Of a DNA stretch of 64,000 nt, positions 23,686-33,198 are shown piece by piece; the stretch's first letter is position 1; every line of letters begins with the position of its first letter. Below the pieces are notes generated by a model. It had not been told where the DNA came from and ran no database searches. It worked only from the letters and a program-made list of their open reading frames with translations. Source of the stretch: Sphingosinicella sp. BN140058 (lineage in GTDB: Bacteria; Pseudomonadota; Alphaproteobacteria; Sphingomonadales; Sphingomonadaceae); the NCBI RefSeq assembly GCF_004135585.1, contig NZ_CP035501.1, forward strand, positions 2,179,501-2,243,500, written 5' to 3'. Position numbers and translations under genes: made by a program.

Positions 23686-25833
23686 GTGAAGTCTGCAACA
23701 ATTGGCGCCGGGCTGTTGCTCGGCCTCCCTGCCTGCGCCGCGGCGGCGGCCGGGCCTGTCGTGGACGACGAAAACGCGCACACGAAGGAGATTATCGTCA
23801 CCGGCATCGCGGCGGACGACGGCTATGCGCCGACGGCAGCGGCGGTGGCGGGGAAGAGTCCGGCACCGCTCATCGCAATTCCGCAGTCCGTGAGCGTGGT
23901 CACCCGGGAGCAGATCGAGGACCGCAATCTTTTCACGATCGGCGAGGCGGTGCAGACGGTGGCCGGAGTCACGGTCATGCCGTTCGACGGTACGAACCCG
24001 GACTACCGGGCGCGCGGCTTCGTGCTCGATTACGCTTATGACGGCGTACCCTCGACCTTTTCCTCCGGCGTTCCGGAATTCGACCTCGTCATCTACGAGC
24101 GGGTGGAGGTTCAGCGTGGACCGACCGGCCTGTTCCGCGGCTCCGGGTCCCCTGGAGGGACCATCAACCTCAATCGAAAGCGCGGCTCCAGCGCCTTTCA
24201 GGCGTCCACCGCCTTGTCCGCCGGATCGTGGAAAAACCTGCGCGGCGAGTTCGACATCGGCGGCCCGATCGATGCTGGTGCACGGCTGCGTGTACGGGCG
24301 GTCGGCGCCCTGCACGACCGCGATTTTTTCCAGGAGAAGTCCCATACCCGCAAGCTGACCGCCTACGCTGCGCTCGACTTCGATCTGACACCGACAACGA
24401 CGCTCGGTGCGTCGCTCAGCTACCAGGACACGGTCGCCGACACGCCGATGAATGGTCAGCCTGCCTATGGATTGCGGGTGGACGGGAATTCGTCGACTCG
24501 CCATCCGTTGACCGACCAGTTCCTGAACTTTCCGCGCGACTTCCAGCATCTGCCGAGCTGGAACCGGTTCACCGAGACGACGACTGAATATGCCGGCGAG
24601 GTGAGGCAGGAAGTGGGCGGATGGCAGGTCGTCGTCCGCGCCCTCCACCGCGACATCCCGCGAGCGTGGCAGGACGCGTTCATCCAGCCCGGCACCGGCG
24701 TCGATCCGGTGACTCTCACCGCCACTTACGTGAACCGTCGGGCGAGTGGCGTGAATGGGAAGACTGCGGTGGATGCCTATGCCACCGGCCCGTTCACCTT
24801 GTTCGGCCGGGAGCATGAGCTGGCGATCGGCTATAGCTGGGACAAGCGGACTACTTCGTTCCTCCAGCGCACACAGACCTCGCAGGGGCGATTCTCGATC
24901 TTCGAGGCGGACCGCATACCCCTTCCATCGAGTCAGTTCACGTCGGGCAGCGAGACCGACCTGCAGCAGAGCGGCTTTCACGCGCAACTTCGCTTGCGCC
25001 CGTTCGATGGCTTCACGATCGTGGCGGGCGGCCGCATCAGCGACTATACCAACAAGACGCGAGGCATCGCGCCCTCGCCGGCGACGGATTTCGCGGTCGG
25101 CGCACGCGAGCGTGGCAAGTTCACGCCGAGCCTTGGCGCAGTGCTGTACCTCACCGACGACATCACGCTCTACGGCAGCTACTCGGATATCTTCAATCCG
25201 CAGACGGCGCTCCAGGTCGACGGCAGCGTGCTCGATCCGCGGGTTGGGCAGCAATATGAGGCCGGGCTGAAGGGGCGCTTCATCGATGGAGCGCTCAATG
25301 CGAGCGGCGCCGTGTTCCGGAGCAAAGACAAGAATCGATCACTTGCCGACACCGCGAATCCCGGCTTCTTCGTTCCCGCCGGCGTGGTGAAGATCGAGGG
25401 CTTCGAGTTCGAGGTGACCGGCAGTCCGTTCAAGGGGCTGGACCTCGTCGCCAGCTACACCAACGTCAAAACGGAATATGAGGTCGGCACGGCCGCCCAG
25501 AACGGTGCCGTTTTCGACCTCAACACGCCGCGTCATCAGTACAAATTCTACGCTCGCTACGAGCCTGCGACGCTTGGCGGAGCCTTCGCGGCGATCAGCG
25601 TGAACGGGCAGAGCGGCGTCGTCGCAGGCGGCGTCGCCGGAATCCGCGAACAGTCTCCGTTCGCCATCGCCGGCGCCCAGCTCGGCTGGCGGTTCAACGA
25701 CGGTCTGCGCGCCTTCGTGTCGGTCAACAACCTGTTCGACAAGGTCTATTACCAGCGGGTCGGATCGATCAACACGTATAACTTTTACGGCGAGCCGCGT
25801 AACGTCCTGCTGACGCTCCGAGCCAGCTACTGA
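23686..25833 (+). CDS. TonB-dependent siderophore receptor (FpvA/FhuE-like)
   Basis: Outer-membrane gated channel of 715 residues. A signal peptide (MKSATIGAGLLLGLPACAAAAA) is followed by the TonB box-like KEIIVTG near residue 30. The plug domain contains IPQSVSVVTREQIEDRN, GFVLDYAYDGVP and VEVQRGPTGLFRGSGSPGG. The C-terminal strand ends VLLTLRASY, with an aromatic last residue as in outer-membrane barrels. The start is GTG at 23686, behind GGGGGA; an ATG at 23668 lies inside the palindrome and has no ribosome site. Siderophore type is the family label; the ligand is unknown. Two ABC membrane proteins follow directly. Confidence 0.9.
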   Translation: MKSATIGAGLLLGLPACAAAAAGPVVDDENAHTKEIIVTGIAADDGYAPTAAAVAGKSPAPLIAIPQSVSVVTREQIEDRNLFTIGEAVQTVAGVTVMPFDGTNPDYRARGFVLDYAYDGVPSTFSSGVPEFDLVIYERVEVQRGPTGLFRGSGSPGGTINLNRKRGSSAFQASTALSAGSWKNLRGEFDIGGPIDAGARLRVRAVGALHDRDFFQEKSHTRKLTAYAALDFDLTPTTTLGASLSYQDTVADTPMNGQPAYGLRVDGNSSTRHPLTDQFLNFPRDFQHLPSWNRFTETTTEYAGEVRQEVGGWQVVVRALHRDIPRAWQDAFIQPGTGVDPVTLTATYVNRRASGVNGKTAVDAYATGPFTLFGREHELAIGYSWDKRTTSFLQRTQTSQGRFSIFEADRIPLPSSQFTSGSETDLQQSGFHAQLRLRPFDGFTIVAGGRISDYTNKTRGIAPSPATDFAVGARERGKFTPSLGAVLYLTDDITLYGSYSDIFNPQTALQVDGSVLDPRVGQQYEAGLKGRFIDGALNASGAVFRSKDKNRSLADTANPGFFVPAGVVKIEGFEFEVTGSPFKGLDLVASYTNVKTEYEVGTAAQNGAVFDLNTPRHQYKFYARYEPATLGGAFAAISVNGQSGVVAGGVAGIREQSPFAIAGAQLGWRFNDGLRAFVSVNNLFDKVYYQRVGSINTYNFYGEPRNVLLTLRASY

Positions 25834-25834
25834 G

Positions 25835-27268
25835 ATGGGTCGCCCGCTCGCAGCGACGGTTGCCGGTCAGCAATGGCGGCTGCTGATGCGCGACCGCCGG
25901 CTGTTCCTGCTCGGTTTCGCGCTCCTGCTGCTGCTCTGCACTGCGGGATTGACGGGCGCGGCGCTGCACGCCGGGCGGGAGGCCGAACGGCGCGATGCGC
26001 AATCGAACGAGGCGCAGATCTGGGCACAGCAGGGCGCGGCAAATCCGCACGGTGCGGCCCATTTCGGACGCTATCTGTTCAAGCCGACATCGCCACTGGC
26101 GGCGTTCGATCCTGGCCTCCTCCCGCAGCTCGGCACGTCGCTGAAGCTTGAGGCCCATGCCAACAACCCGGCACGCCACCGCGCCATCGACGGCGGCACG
26201 GCATTGGACCGCTTCGGGGATCTCAGCCCTGCGACCATGCTGCAGGTGCTGGCGCCGCTCCTGATCATCCTGTCGGGCTTTGCCGCCTTTGCCGGTGAGC
26301 ATGCCCGCGGACTGCTGCGTCAGGAACTTGCCGCAGGCACCGGGCCGACCATGCTGATGGCGGGGCGACTTGCGGCGTTCGGCGGGCTCGCCGTCGGGCT
26401 GGTGGCGGTGGCAGCGCTCGCGTCGGCTGCCGCCCTGCCGCTAGCCGGTGCCGCCGCATCGGATTTCGCAGCCCTGCTCTGGATCATGGCGGGCCATGCT
26501 CTCTATCTCTTCACCTTTGCAGCGCTAACGCTCGGCGCGTCGGCGGCTTTCACCTCCGCTCGAACCGCACTCGTGCTCCTGCTCGCCTTCTGGGCCATGG
26601 CGACCCTGTTCGTGCCGCGGATCGCGCCCTCCATTGCGGAAAGCCTTGCCCCGACCCTGTCCGGACCCGCATTCGAAGCCGCGGTCACCAAGCAGATGCG
26701 CGAGGGGCCGAGCGGCCACGATCCCCAGGACGCTCGGCTGCAACGTCTCCGCGAGGAAACGATGCGGCGCTACGGCGTGTCCAAGATCGAGGATCTGCCG
26801 ATCGACTTCAACGGCGTTGCGCTCTTCCACGGCGAAGCTTTGTCCACCTCCCTCTACCGGCGCCACTTTGCTACGCTTTACGAGGGCTACGATCGCCAGG
26901 CGGAAATCCAACGCGGCTTTGCCTTGCTGTCGCCGTTGCAAGCCATCCGACCCTGGTCGCGCGCCTTGGCGGGCAGTGATCAGCATGCCCACCGTCGCTT
27001 CCTGGAGCAGGCCGAACTCTTCCGCTACGAATTGGTCCAACGCCTCAACGGCGCCATTATCGTCCGTCCGCGAACCGGGGGAGCAGGTCCCTTTCTTGCC
27101 GATGTGGCGGCGATTACCCGCGACGCCCGCTTCACGCCCGAGCCGCCGTCCACGCGTGAAGCGGTTTCGCGCCACGGGGTCGATCTCGCCATCCTCGCGG
27201 CCTGGGCGGCGATCGGCACGCTGTTCGCGTTCGCTGCCGGGAACCGGCTTGGAAGGTCCAACGCATGA
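25835..27268 (+). CDS. ABC transporter membrane protein, DUF3526-like, copy 1
   Basis: A 477-residue inner-membrane protein. Hydrophobic segments lie near residues 25-45, 130-150, 180-205, 213-235, 243-262 and 445-465, with a large soluble loop between the first two and another between about 270 and 440. This layout fits ABC-2-type permeases with a DUF3526 domain. It starts 1 bp after the receptor stop and overlaps the second copy by ATGA. With that copy and the ATPase at 28660 it should form one transporter. The direction of transport is not shown; DUF3526 proteins are usually grouped with exporters. Confidence 0.8.
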   Translation: MGRPLAATVAGQQWRLLMRDRRLFLLGFALLLLLCTAGLTGAALHAGREAERRDAQSNEAQIWAQQGAANPHGAAHFGRYLFKPTSPLAAFDPGLLPQLGTSLKLEAHANNPARHRAIDGGTALDRFGDLSPATMLQVLAPLLIILSGFAAFAGEHARGLLRQELAAGTGPTMLMAGRLAAFGGLAVGLVAVAALASAAALPLAGAAASDFAALLWIMAGHALYLFTFAALTLGASAAFTSARTALVLLLAFWAMATLFVPRIAPSIAESLAPTLSGPAFEAAVTKQMREGPSGHDPQDARLQRLREETMRRYGVSKIEDLPIDFNGVALFHGEALSTSLYRRHFATLYEGYDRQAEIQRGFALLSPLQAIRPWSRALAGSDQHAHRRFLEQAELFRYELVQRLNGAIIVRPRTGGAGPFLADVAAITRDARFTPEPPSTREAVSRHGVDLAILAAWAAIGTLFAFAAGNRLGRSNA

Positions 27269-28647
27269 GCCTGGTCCAACTCGAATGGATACGTGCCTGG
27301 CGAGATCCGGTGATGCGGATCATCCTGCTCCTGTTTGCGCTTGCCACGGGGTTTTCGGTCCTGTCCGGCGCGCGCTGGGCAGCCGAGCGCCAGGCGCTGG
27401 TGACGCAGGCCGTTGCCGAAGGCGACGAGATCATGGCGCTGCGGCGGGCCGAATTTGCCGCACTGCTCGCCAAGGGGGAGAAGCCGAAATTCGGCCTCGT
27501 CTACGCGACCGCCCTGCCCTTCCGCGCCGGTCTGCCCAATGCGCCGCTCGCAGTCCTGTCGGCGGGGCAGGCCGAGAGCTTTCCCGCAGCGGCCAGCATC
27601 TCGCCGTTCATCGATCCGTACACGATCTTCGATGCGCACGCAGCCGGCCTGGAGAGCCCCATCGTCCTCGCGGCGGGACGCTTCGACCTCGCATTCGTGA
27701 TCGTGCTGCTGCTGCCGCTTCTGTTAATCGCGGCGACCTACGACTTCTGGTCCGGCGACGTGGAAAGCGGCAGCGCCCGCTTCCAGCTCGCGCAGCCGGT
27801 GTGGCCTGTCGGATTGATTCTCGCACGTGCTGGGGTGCGCGGCGGCGGCCTGCTTGCGGCCATGACGGCAATCGCCGTCACCGCGCTGCTGGCAGCTGGC
27901 GCGCGAGATGTGGCGAGCCTCGCCCTGTTCGCGCTCGTGACATCCGGGTACGGCACATTCTGGATCGTGCTGGCGATCCTGATCAACCTGTTCGTTCGTG
28001 CCTCGACGACCGCCGCTCTCGCGATGGGGACGGCGTGGCTGGCGGTGACCATCCTGATCCCTGCCATGAGTGCAGCAGCCGCGCACCTCGTTGCGGCGCC
28101 ACCCTCGGCCATGGCCTACACGAATGCGGTGCGCGGCGCAGGGCTCGAGGTGCGGGCGGCGAATGCGGGGGCCGCACGCGCAGCGGCCACCGCGGCTTCG
28201 GGACGGGCCTATCCCGCCGCGCTCTGGCACAGCCGGCGCGAGATCCAGCAGCGGGATGCACGCCTCCGCCAAATGCACGAGGCCTACAGCCGGGGCTGGA
28301 GCGCGCATCGGACGCTCGCCGACAGGTTGCGCTTCCTCTCTCCCGCGGTCCTCACCCAGGATGCGCTGGACCGCATCGCCGGCACCGACGCAACCCGCGC
28401 ACTGGCCTTCCAGGTACAGGCGCGCGCCTTCGCCGGCGAGATGCGCCTGCTCGCGTTCGACTGGATGGACGAGGATCGGTTGCTGACGCTCGCCGACTAT
28501 GACTCGGGCCTGCCGCGCTTCACCTTTGTGGAGCCGAGCCGTGCCGAACCCCTGACGCGCGACGTCACCGCTCTTCTGCTGATCACGTTTCTGCTGCTCA
28601 CAATGGCTGCACTTCGCCTGCGGGGCGGACCGGCCAAGCTTCTCTAA
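27265..28647 (+). CDS. ABC transporter membrane protein, DUF3526-like, copy 2
   Basis: A 460-residue relative of copy 1 with the same plan: an N-terminal helix (VMRIILLLFALATGFSVL), a soluble loop, a central group of helices (LAFVIVLLLPLLLIAATYDFW, followed by an SGSARFQLAQP motif) and a last helix near the C-terminus (VTALLLITFLLLTMAALRL). The motif YDFWSGDVESGSARFQLAQP matches FAGEHARGLLRQELAAG in copy 1, a feature of ABC-2 permeases. The two probably form a heterodimer. The ATPase gene follows after 12 bp. Confidence 0.8.
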   Translation: MSLVQLEWIRAWRDPVMRIILLLFALATGFSVLSGARWAAERQALVTQAVAEGDEIMALRRAEFAALLAKGEKPKFGLVYATALPFRAGLPNAPLAVLSAGQAESFPAAASISPFIDPYTIFDAHAAGLESPIVLAAGRFDLAFVIVLLLPLLLIAATYDFWSGDVESGSARFQLAQPVWPVGLILARAGVRGGGLLAAMTAIAVTALLAAGARDVASLALFALVTSGYGTFWIVLAILINLFVRASTTAALAMGTAWLAVTILIPAMSAAAAHLVAAPPSAMAYTNAVRGAGLEVRAANAGAARAAATAASGRAYPAALWHSRREIQQRDARLRQMHEAYSRGWSAHRTLADRLRFLSPAVLTQDALDRIAGTDATRALAFQVQARAFAGEMRLLAFDWMDEDRLLTLADYDSGLPRFTFVEPSRAEPLTRDVTALLLITFLLLTMAALRLRGGPAKLL

Positions 28648-28659
28648 GGTATCCCATCC

Positions 28660-29373
28660 ATGCTCGAAGCTGTCGCTCTCACCAAGGATTTCGGCTCGCA
28701 CCGGGCGCTCGACGGGCTGAACCTCACGGTTCCTCCGGGGGAGATCGTCTGCCTTCTCGGCGCCAACGGCGCAGGCAAGACGACGACGATCAATCTCTTC
28801 CTCGGCTTCCTCGAACCGACCTCCGGCGAGGCGCGGGTCGACGGCGTCGACGTCCGCGCCGACACGATCGGATCAAAGCGGAAGTTGCTCTATGTGCCGG
28901 AGCAGATCGCGCTGTTCGGCGCGCTCAGCGGCCTCGAGAATCTCGCCTATTTCGCGGCCTTGTCAGGAATCGAGGACGTTTCCGCGACGCGTCTGCGGGA
29001 GTGCCTCGGGCGTGCCGGGCTCGCGCGGGACGCGATGGATCGCCGCGCCAGCGCCTATTCCAAGGGCATGCGGCAGAAGGTCGGCCTGGCGCTAGCGATC
29101 GCCAAGCAGGCGCGCGCGCTGCTGCTCGACGAGCCGACTTCCGGGCTCGATCCGCAGGCTTCGGCCGAGTTCCACACGCTGATCGTCAGGCAACGCGATG
29201 CCGGTGCCGCGGTGCTGATGGTCACCCACGACCTGTTCCGCGCACGCGAGGTCGGCACCCGGATCGGCGTTATGCGCGGCGGCCAGCTTCGCCTGATGAT
29301 TGATACGGCCGCCATCACCGCATCCGAACTGGAGCACCTCTACCTGGAAGAGATGGGGCGGATCGCAGCCTGA
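28660..29373 (+). CDS. ABC transporter ATP-binding protein
   Basis: A 237-residue ATPase. Walker A GANGAGKTTT is near residue 38, the signature is YSKGMRQKVGLALAIA near 131, Walker B is ALLLDEPTSGLDPQ near 150 and the switch His is in LMVTHDLF. The degenerate signature (SKGMRQ in place of LSGGQ) is common in ABC-2 exporters of the CcmA/drug type. It follows the two DUF3526-like membrane genes and should energise them. Confidence 0.92.
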   Translation: MLEAVALTKDFGSHRALDGLNLTVPPGEIVCLLGANGAGKTTTINLFLGFLEPTSGEARVDGVDVRADTIGSKRKLLYVPEQIALFGALSGLENLAYFAALSGIEDVSATRLRECLGRAGLARDAMDRRASAYSKGMRQKVGLALAIAKQARALLLDEPTSGLDPQASAEFHTLIVRQRDAGAAVLMVTHDLFRAREVGTRIGVMRGGQLRLMIDTAAITASELEHLYLEEMGRIAA

Positions 29374-29546
29374 CAAGCGCCGGTGGTGGGGCTCCGGATC
29401 CGAGCGCGATCATGATCGGGGGGCGGCTACAAATGGCATCCGATCAGGGGTGAAGCCCTGCAGCGCACCACCGAGGCTCTCAAGCGCCCCATTCTGCGAA
29501 TGCGTTGCAATAGCGCTTGAAGCGTTTTACTGCGGCCCGCGGGGAA

Positions 29547-31670
29547 ATGGGGAGGAACGCATTGCGACATTCAAGTGGTTGCCTCGTGTCGGCGCTGGCT
29601 GCGCTTGCGGCAGCGCCGCTCCACGCGGAGACGGGCGAAACCGCCGATGGCGAGATCATCGTCACGGCTACGAGAGCGGGCTCGCCGATCGAGCAGCTTC
29701 CCATCTCCGTCTCAATCGCGGACGAGGATGCGATCGTCGAGCAGCTCAGGCAAAACAGGAACCTCCTGTCCGGGCTGGAAGCGGTCGTGCCCGGCCTCAA
29801 CATCCAGCCGAGCGAGACCCGCGGCTCCTGCCTGACGCGCGTGCGCGGCCGCGCCGTTTCGTTTCAGTTGAACGGGGTGCCGATCAACGAGGATCTGCGC
29901 CAGGGCTCCTGCACCGGTCCATTCACGATCAGCCCATTCGCGCTGGAGCGGGTGGAAGTGGTCCGGGGCGGCACCGCGCTTTACGGCGCAGGCGCGCCGG
30001 GCGGGATCATCAATCTGATCACCAAGCGCGGCCGAACCGATGACCTGGCCGTCGATCTGACGGCGCAGACCAGCTTCAACACCGAGCGCGCGGACGACAC
30101 CTGGACGACGGACGTCTATGCCGGTGCCGGCCAGCGGAGTGGGGCGTTCGATTATTATGTGGCGACCGCCTATACGGACGGCGGGCGCATTCGCGACGCC
30201 GTCGGCGATCCGTTGCTGTCCGGCGCCTACGAGGCGATCGACCTGCTGGGCTCGTTCGGACTTGCGCTGCCCGGCGGAAGCGAGCTTCGGTGGATCACCA
30301 CCTTCCACCATGAGGATGTCGGGCGGCAATTCTATCCGAGCGGCATGCTGATCCCCGGCACCGACCTTGCCGAGGTGATCGAGGTCGCGCCCAATCCGCA
30401 GGTCGGCCAGGGTCGCGACCGCGATGTCACCACCACTCTGGGCTACAGCCATCCCGACCTGCTCGGCCATGCGCTGACGCTGAGCCTGTTCTACCAACAT
30501 CAGTCGATAAAGCAGCGCGACAATTTCTTCGATGCCGCTACCGGCGACAGCTTCTTCTCGTCCAACCGTCGCAACGAGCGGTTCGGCATCCGCTCGGCGG
30601 CGGTGCGGGACTATGCTCTGGGCGACGGGGTCGCGCTCAAGACCAGCTACGGCTTCGATTATACCCGCAACGCGCTGTACCGCTTCGTGGTCGATGAGAA
30701 TGAGACGGTGACCAGTGCTCTGTCCCCCGAAATCGTGCTCAGGACTTACGCGCCGTTCGCACAGGCCGAGCTCTCTGTCGGCGCGGTGACGCTGACCGGC
30801 GGCGCACGGCACGAATGGTATCGCGGCGAGATCACCGCGCATGCTTTCCGGCCCGATCTGCCGGGGCGCGGCACACCCGGCGATATCGGCAAATCCGCGC
30901 TGACCCTGTTCAACCTCGGCGCGGTTTACAGGATCACGCCCGACATCCAGCTTTACGGGGGCTTCAGCCAGGGCGCGGAATTGTCGCAGCTTGGCCGCGC
31001 GGCCCGCAACATCCGCAATCCGGCGACCCTTACGCCGGAGCCGGCCACCTCCGACCAATATGAGATCGGCGTGCGCGGATCGGTCGGCCCGGTGCGCTTC
31101 GGCGCGGCGGCTTACCATTCCGAATCGAAGAGCGCCGCTTTGCTGCAGGCAGATCCGAGCTGCGCCGGCGTGACTCCGATCTGCCCGCTGATCCCGCTCC
31201 GCTCGCCACAACGCTTCCACGGCGTCGAAGCGGAACTCGGCTGGAAGGTCGACCAGGCGCTTGAGCTGTCCGGGATCCTGACGCTGCAACGGGGCAAAGT
31301 CTTCGACGACGACCTCGACCGGTACATCAACTATGCGACGGACGTGGTGGTGCCGCTTCGGATCACCGCCAGAGCCGACTGGACGCCAACGGACGAAATC
31401 GGGATCGGCCTCCAGGTTTCCCATTACGGCGCATCATCCTTCTTCAGCCCCGCCGAGGAAGGACTGGGCCTCGTCGACACCGATGCGGTGACCTTGGTCA
31501 GCGCCAGTGCCCGTTATGGCATCGGCCCCGCGGAGATCTACGTCGCGGCCGACAATCTGCTCGACGAAACCTATATCAGCCCCAACAACCAGGCGGCGGG
31601 AAGCGGCAGCTTCGCTTATTATCGAGGCGCCGGCCGCCGCATCACGCTGGGCGTGGCGGCGCGGTTCTGA
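29547..31670 (+). CDS. TonB-dependent receptor
   Basis: An outer-membrane receptor of about 707 residues. A signal peptide ends near APLHA; the TonB box-like GEIIVTATRAG follows; the plug has LPISVSIADEDAI, RGRAVSFQLNGVPI and VEVVRGGTALYGAGAPGGIINL. The barrel ends ITLGVAARF with a terminal Phe. The ATG at 29547 is used, but TTG at 29562 has the better ribosome site (GGAGGA, 6 bp away) and still leaves a complete signal peptide (MRHSSGCLVSALAALAAAP). Cys pairs in SCLTRV...GSCTG and SCAGVTPICP could form disulfides. It resembles ferric-siderophore/vitamin receptors; the ligand is unknown. The PepSY gene follows after 4 bp. Confidence 0.88.
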   Translation: MGRNALRHSSGCLVSALAALAAAPLHAETGETADGEIIVTATRAGSPIEQLPISVSIADEDAIVEQLRQNRNLLSGLEAVVPGLNIQPSETRGSCLTRVRGRAVSFQLNGVPINEDLRQGSCTGPFTISPFALERVEVVRGGTALYGAGAPGGIINLITKRGRTDDLAVDLTAQTSFNTERADDTWTTDVYAGAGQRSGAFDYYVATAYTDGGRIRDAVGDPLLSGAYEAIDLLGSFGLALPGGSELRWITTFHHEDVGRQFYPSGMLIPGTDLAEVIEVAPNPQVGQGRDRDVTTTLGYSHPDLLGHALTLSLFYQHQSIKQRDNFFDAATGDSFFSSNRRNERFGIRSAAVRDYALGDGVALKTSYGFDYTRNALYRFVVDENETVTSALSPEIVLRTYAPFAQAELSVGAVTLTGGARHEWYRGEITAHAFRPDLPGRGTPGDIGKSALTLFNLGAVYRITPDIQLYGGFSQGAELSQLGRAARNIRNPATLTPEPATSDQYEIGVRGSVGPVRFGAAAYHSESKSAALLQADPSCAGVTPICPLIPLRSPQRFHGVEAELGWKVDQALELSGILTLQRGKVFDDDLDRYINYATDVVVPLRITARADWTPTDEIGIGLQVSHYGASSFFSPAEEGLGLVDTDAVTLVSASARYGIGPAEIYVAADNLLDETYISPNNQAAGSGSFAYYRGAGRRITLGVAARF

Positions 31671-31674
31671 TGCG

Positions 31675-32814
31675 GTGAGCCGGCCGGCGACGATCCCCCT
31701 TCCACGGCGAGACGCACCGGCCGAACCCGGCCGTGCGGTGCGGCGGCCGCTTGCCTTTCTCCTGCACAGCCTGTTCGGGCTGAAGCTCAGCCTGTTCCTC
31801 GGCTTCGTCTGCCTGACAGGAACGATCGCCACGATCAGTCATGAGCTCGAATGGCTGGTGCAGCCGGAGTTGCGGGGAACCAGCAACGGTCGCACGGACG
31901 ATTATGCCGCGATGTGGGCGCTGGTCCGCGACCGGCATCCGGACGCCTATATCCAGAGCCTCGGCACCTACGACCGGGCTGAGACGGGCTATTTCGTGCG
32001 CCAGGCCGACATCGTCCTGCCCGACGGCACCGCGCGCCGGGTCTATATCGATCCGTCACGGATGATCGTCACCGGCGAGGGGAGCGGACCGACCTTTCAC
32101 TTCGTCATGCGAGCGCTTCATTATTATCTGCTGCTGCCGACCGACTGGCCCTTCTACGTCGTCACCAGCCTTGGTTTCGTCCTGATCCTGTCGCTGGTCA
32201 CCGGGCTGCTCACCTACAAGAAGTTCTGGCGCGGCTTCTTCCGGACGCCACGCTGGCGGCGCTCGACCCGAACCTGGGCGGGCGATCTGCACCGGCTGGT
32301 TGGCCTCTGGTCGCTGTGGTTCGTGACTCTGATCGGCCTTACCTCGGTCTGGTATTTCGTCGAGCGCGCGGCGCCGTCTCTGGAAACGCCCCTGCCCGAG
32401 GCGCGAACCCGCTACATCCTGCCGACGCCGGAGCCTGCACGCGTGGCCGGCTGGATCGCGGCCACCCGCGCCCGCTTTCCCGAAATCGCAATTACCGGAA
32501 TCCAGATGCCTTATGCCGAAAGCGACCCCGTGATCGTCCAGGGACAATGGCGCGCCTGGCTGGTGCGGGAGCGCACCAACGCCGTGTTCGTCGACCCGGT
32601 CACCGATCGGGTGATCGGCGTGCGCGACGCCGGCCGTCTGTCACCCTTGGAGCGTTGGGTGCACATGGCCGATCCGCTGCATTTCGGCAATTTCGGTGGG
32701 GTCGCAACCAAGCTGATCTGGGTTCTCTTCGGGCTGCTGCTGACCGGCCTCAGCGCGACCGGCGTGATCATTTTTGCGAAACGGACCGCGCGGGCTGCGC
32801 AGGCGGTTCGATGA
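31675..32814 (+). CDS. PepSY-associated membrane protein (PiuB-like)
   Basis: A 379-residue inner-membrane protein with the PepSY_TM layout: helix 1 near 30-55 (LHSLFGLKLSLFLGFVCLTG), a periplasmic domain, helices near 150-175 (FYVVTSLGFVLILSLVTGLL) and 200-225 (HRLVGLWSLWFVTLIGLTSV), a second PepSY-like domain and a last helix near 350. DLHRLVGLWSLWF is the characteristic block. These proteins accompany TonB receptors for iron compounds and some reduce ferric siderophores at the membrane. The start is GTG at 31675; the frame open from 31507 overlaps the receptor. It overlaps the next gene by ATGA. Confidence 0.88.
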   Translation: MSRPATIPLPRRDAPAEPGRAVRRPLAFLLHSLFGLKLSLFLGFVCLTGTIATISHELEWLVQPELRGTSNGRTDDYAAMWALVRDRHPDAYIQSLGTYDRAETGYFVRQADIVLPDGTARRVYIDPSRMIVTGEGSGPTFHFVMRALHYYLLLPTDWPFYVVTSLGFVLILSLVTGLLTYKKFWRGFFRTPRWRRSTRTWAGDLHRLVGLWSLWFVTLIGLTSVWYFVERAAPSLETPLPEARTRYILPTPEPARVAGWIAATRARFPEIAITGIQMPYAESDPVIVQGQWRAWLVRERTNAVFVDPVTDRVIGVRDAGRLSPLERWVHMADPLHFGNFGGVATKLIWVLFGLLLTGLSATGVIIFAKRTARAAQAVR

Positions 32815-33134
32815 TGCGCTGGCTCGACGCGCTAGGATGGGCCAAATGGCCAAGCCTGCTCCTGATCGCTTCTCCGATCGCGGCATATTCTTCCTGGCTC
32901 CCCGACGAGGGCGCGGCCGACGCATGCGGAATCGTCTCGGTGGAGGGCAGCCGGTTCCGAGTCCAACGCCGTGAAGACGGTGCGTTCCTCCTGCGCCCGA
33001 CGAGGGAGGAGAGAAACCCGGCCGTCGTCCTTGCCGCAGTCAAGCCGATCGGCTTCGACTCGGGTGCAATGATCGTCACTCCGGAAGATGGCGCGGTCGC
33101 CGGCATCGCTTGCCGTCCAGTCGAACGTACGTGA
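32811..33134 (+). CDS. Small membrane or secreted protein of unknown function
   Basis: A 107-residue protein starting ATGATG at 32811, overlapping the PepSY stop. One hydrophobic stretch near residues 12-30 (WPSLLLIASPIAAYSSWL) is a membrane anchor or signal peptide; the rest is soluble, with Cys near positions 38 and 101. I recognise no family. Its coupling to the PepSY gene suggests a part in the same uptake system. Confidence 0.65.
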   Translation: MMRWLDALGWAKWPSLLLIASPIAAYSSWLPDEGAADACGIVSVEGSRFRVQRREDGAFLLRPTREERNPAVVLAAVKPIGFDSGAMIVTPEDGAVAGIACRPVERT

Positions 33135-33159
33135 ACGGCGCCCGGTCCTGCCCGCCTCG

Positions 33160-33195
33160 GCGCCCGCTCAGCCGCGCATGCGCCGCAGCGGGCGC
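33160..33195. terminator. Hairpin between convergent genes
   Basis: Arms GCGCCCGCT (33160-33168) and AGCGGGCGC (33187-33195) are perfectly complementary, and the self-complementary GCGCATGCGC lies between them. It sits between the stop of the small membrane protein and the stop of the convergent LysR gene and could end both transcripts, but there is no T-run. Confidence 0.4.
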
Positions 33196-33198
33196 GCC

